From Clostridia bacterium (GTDB lineage: Bacteria; Bacillota; DULZ01): 47,434 nucleotides of DNA. Made by a program: the position numbers and the translations under genes. A model generated the notes under the pieces. The model made no database searches and was not told the origin of the DNA. It was given only the letters and a program-made list of their open reading frames with translations. Below, piece after piece: positions 46,448 through 47,434 of the stretch; within the stretch, counting starts at the first letter, position 1, and the number at the start of each line of letters is the position of its first letter. The DNA is taken from the NCBI GenBank assembly GCA_012840125.1, contig DULZ01000009.1:1-47434 (forward strand). The letters are read 5' to 3'.

Positions 46448-46637
46448 TCGAATCTAAGGCTTGAGAAAGAAATCATATTCACAAAGTGATCTAAAAAGGC
46501 TGGCTGAGGCAGGACAATGAACAGCCCGCTGGATTCAATTTGCCATCAGCCAATTTCTTGTCAAGGAAGCCGGCGACCGCCGGCAAAGAGAGAATATGGC
46601 AGGAATGAAATGGCATACATTTGTTGCAAAGGAGGAT
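46448..46637. other. Degenerate stretch without a gene
   Basis: No supported gene is seen. A GCCGGC-GACC-GCCGGC hairpin lies at 46569-46584. An AAAGGAGG at 46629-46635 is a good ribosome site without a following start, which suggests remains of a former gene. Confidence 0.3.
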
Positions 46638-46675
46638 AGGGTAACTCGCCAGTGCGAGTTGCCCTGTCTCTTTTC
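46638..46675 (+). terminator. Second AGGGTAACTCG-type terminator
   Basis: AGGGTAACTCG at 46638-46648 pairs with CGAGTTGCCCT at 46655-46665 (one G-T) around a six-base loop, then GTCTCTTTT. The left arm repeats that of the htrA terminator about 775 bases upstream. No intact gene precedes it. Confidence 0.65.
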
Positions 46676-47224
46676 GGCTTAACTGGCACCGGTCAAGGCA
46701 GGGGGCGCTGCGGCAGAACTCAATGTGATTCCTTACCGGAATTGCCAAGTAAAGACATGGTTTAGAATCATTTGATTAATAAATGTTAAATAAGAATATT
46801 ATAAATACCTGTGAAGAGAATTTGAACTATGGTGTAGAAAGATGAAAAGGAATTACCGTTCATATATAATTGCGGTGGAACTTGTACCGGGGCGGGGCAT
46901 GAAGAAGGGTACTCCTGTTATCGAAAACGGATCTCCAGGGCAGGTACGTAGGTAATTAGATGCCCCAGAGCATGATGCATCTCCTAAGAGCTGCAAGACC
47001 AGAAACGGTGATTTCAAAATATTCTGGTTGTGATTTGGCAATCTTTGAGATGTTTATGCGGCATTGGTTTGAGCAAAGCCTACATGGGGCTTACCAAGAA
47101 CAAACTGTCAAGCGGGTTGATGGCAGTGAAAAGACTTCCTGCCGCATAGCGGACTGATGGCAGCGTTGACATGGGATGTGAGACCTTATGTGCAGTTGCA
47201 GCATGTGTGCATAGGGGGTATTCG
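46676..47224. other. AT-rich, probably degenerate intergenic DNA
   Basis: There is no gene I can support. A 37-codon frame at 46842-46955 starts MKRNYRSYIIAVELVPGRGM, and a 65-codon frame runs from 46960. Neither has recognisable features or a clear ribosome site. The stretch 46760-46820 is very AT-rich. I see no tRNA or known RNA family. Confidence 0.3.
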
Positions 47225-47299
47225 ATGCGGTTAAACCAATTTGAATTCTTAGTCGCCCTCAATTCTTACGGTTCCTTTTCTAATGCTTATTCTCGTCAA
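47225..47299 (+). pseudogene. LysR-type regulator, N-terminal fragment
   Basis: ATG at 47225, preceded by AGGGGG with a six-base spacer, reads MRLNQFEFLVALNSYGSFSN, the start of a LysR winged helix-turn-helix. The expected continuation of the type AAKKLxISQPALS is absent. After about 24 codons the frame enters the repeat-bearing sequence and stops at TAA 47318-47320. The break point lies near 47285-47300. Confidence 0.6.
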
Positions 47300-47434
47300 T
47301 TCAGACCTTCGTTCCTATAACATCCGGCCAAGCATTCCTGAAATATCCGGACACCGTTCCTGCGGCATCCGGCCACCATTATCGTATGATTCGGCCAACA
47401 GCCGGCACCTTATGTCTGAAGTTTAACATAGATA
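47297..47434. mobile_element. End of an IS21-like element or its derivative (partial)
   Basis: CAATTCAGAC at 47297-47306 and GTCTGAAGTTTAACA at 47414-47428 form an imperfect inverted pair around an array of direct repeats. Multiple terminal repeats with a GGCCGGAT core (here as ATCCGGCC) are a habit of IS21-family ends. It interrupts the LysR fragment. No transposase is inside the window. It could be the tip of a full element running past the right edge or a short non-autonomous relic. Confidence 0.5.
47312..47400. repeat. Four imperfect 22-23 bp direct repeats
   Basis: Units lie at 47312-47334, 47335-47356, 47357-47378 and 47379-47400. The first three start TTCCT and hold ATCCGGCCA or ATCCGGACA at the same place. 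The fourth is more diverged (TTATCG, ATTCGGCCA). Such arrays serve as transposase binding sites at the ends of IS21-like elements. Confidence 0.75.

Noticed and set aside
46960-47157. 65-codon plus-strand frame
   Set aside because: No family features, no good ribosome site, lies in degenerate DNA between a terminator and a broken LysR gene.
47312-47400. CRISPR array
   Set aside because: Repeats are directly adjacent with no spacers and differ from each other, and no cas genes are present.

Overview
The window reads as chromosomal DNA of a low-to-mid GC, Gram-positive, probably endospore-forming member of the Clostridia. Evidence is the gene order (tuf, the full S10-spc-alpha ribosomal cluster, the ECF transporter core ecfA1-ecfA2-ecfT, truA, then rplM-rpsI-cwlD), strong Shine-Dalgarno sites, frequent GTG and TTG starts, a zinc-type S14, and the sporulation amidase CwlD. 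I cannot name the genus from sequence alone.

Region 1 (1-15.9 kb) is the end of tuf followed by an almost unbroken run of 29 ribosomal protein genes with secY, adk, map, a KOW-domain gene, infA and rpoA, all on the plus strand and spaced or overlapped as one or a few long transcripts. The one substantial internal gap, between rpmJ and rpsM, can fold into a three-stem RNA with an anti-Shine-Dalgarno segment. A weak intrinsic terminator follows rplQ. Region 2 (15.9-26.1 kb) carries ecfA1-ecfA2-ecfT-truA, then a block of non-ribosomal genes (CBS-containing inorganic pyrophosphatase, D-amino acid aminotransferase, TAXI-type TRAP transporter with a DUF1850 gene) lying between truA and rplM-rpsI. 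rplM has its own near-consensus promoter, and rpsI ends at a strong terminator.

Region 3 (26.2-34.4 kb) holds cwlD, a DNA-alkyl methyltransferase, a Gly/Tyr/Asn-rich small protein, a TtcA-like tRNA thiolase (minus strand), an Fe-S flavoprotein, an acyl-CoA dehydrogenase, a roughly 600-base gap without a convincing gene, and a pair coding a cNMP/CBS/DUF294 signalling protein and a DEDDh exonuclease. Region 4 (34.5-44.1 kb) is central and hexuronate carbon metabolism: malic enzyme, then kdgK-kdgA (minus) divergent from uxuB-dctP-dctQ-dctM-uxuA-gntR (plus). Together these would import a hexuronate-type acid, reduce and dehydrate it through mannonate to 2-keto-3-deoxygluconate, phosphorylate that, and cleave it to pyruvate and glyceraldehyde 3-phosphate under a GntR/FCD repressor. 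No uronate isomerase gene is present here.

Region 5 (44.1-47.4 kb) has a PNPOx-fold gene and an HtrA protease, then 1.5 kb of decaying DNA. This contains a response-regulator pseudogene with two internal losses, a possible remnant of its histidine kinase, a second copy-like terminator, a broken LysR-type N-terminus, and an array of 22-23 bp imperfect repeats that looks like the end of an IS21-type element at the window edge.
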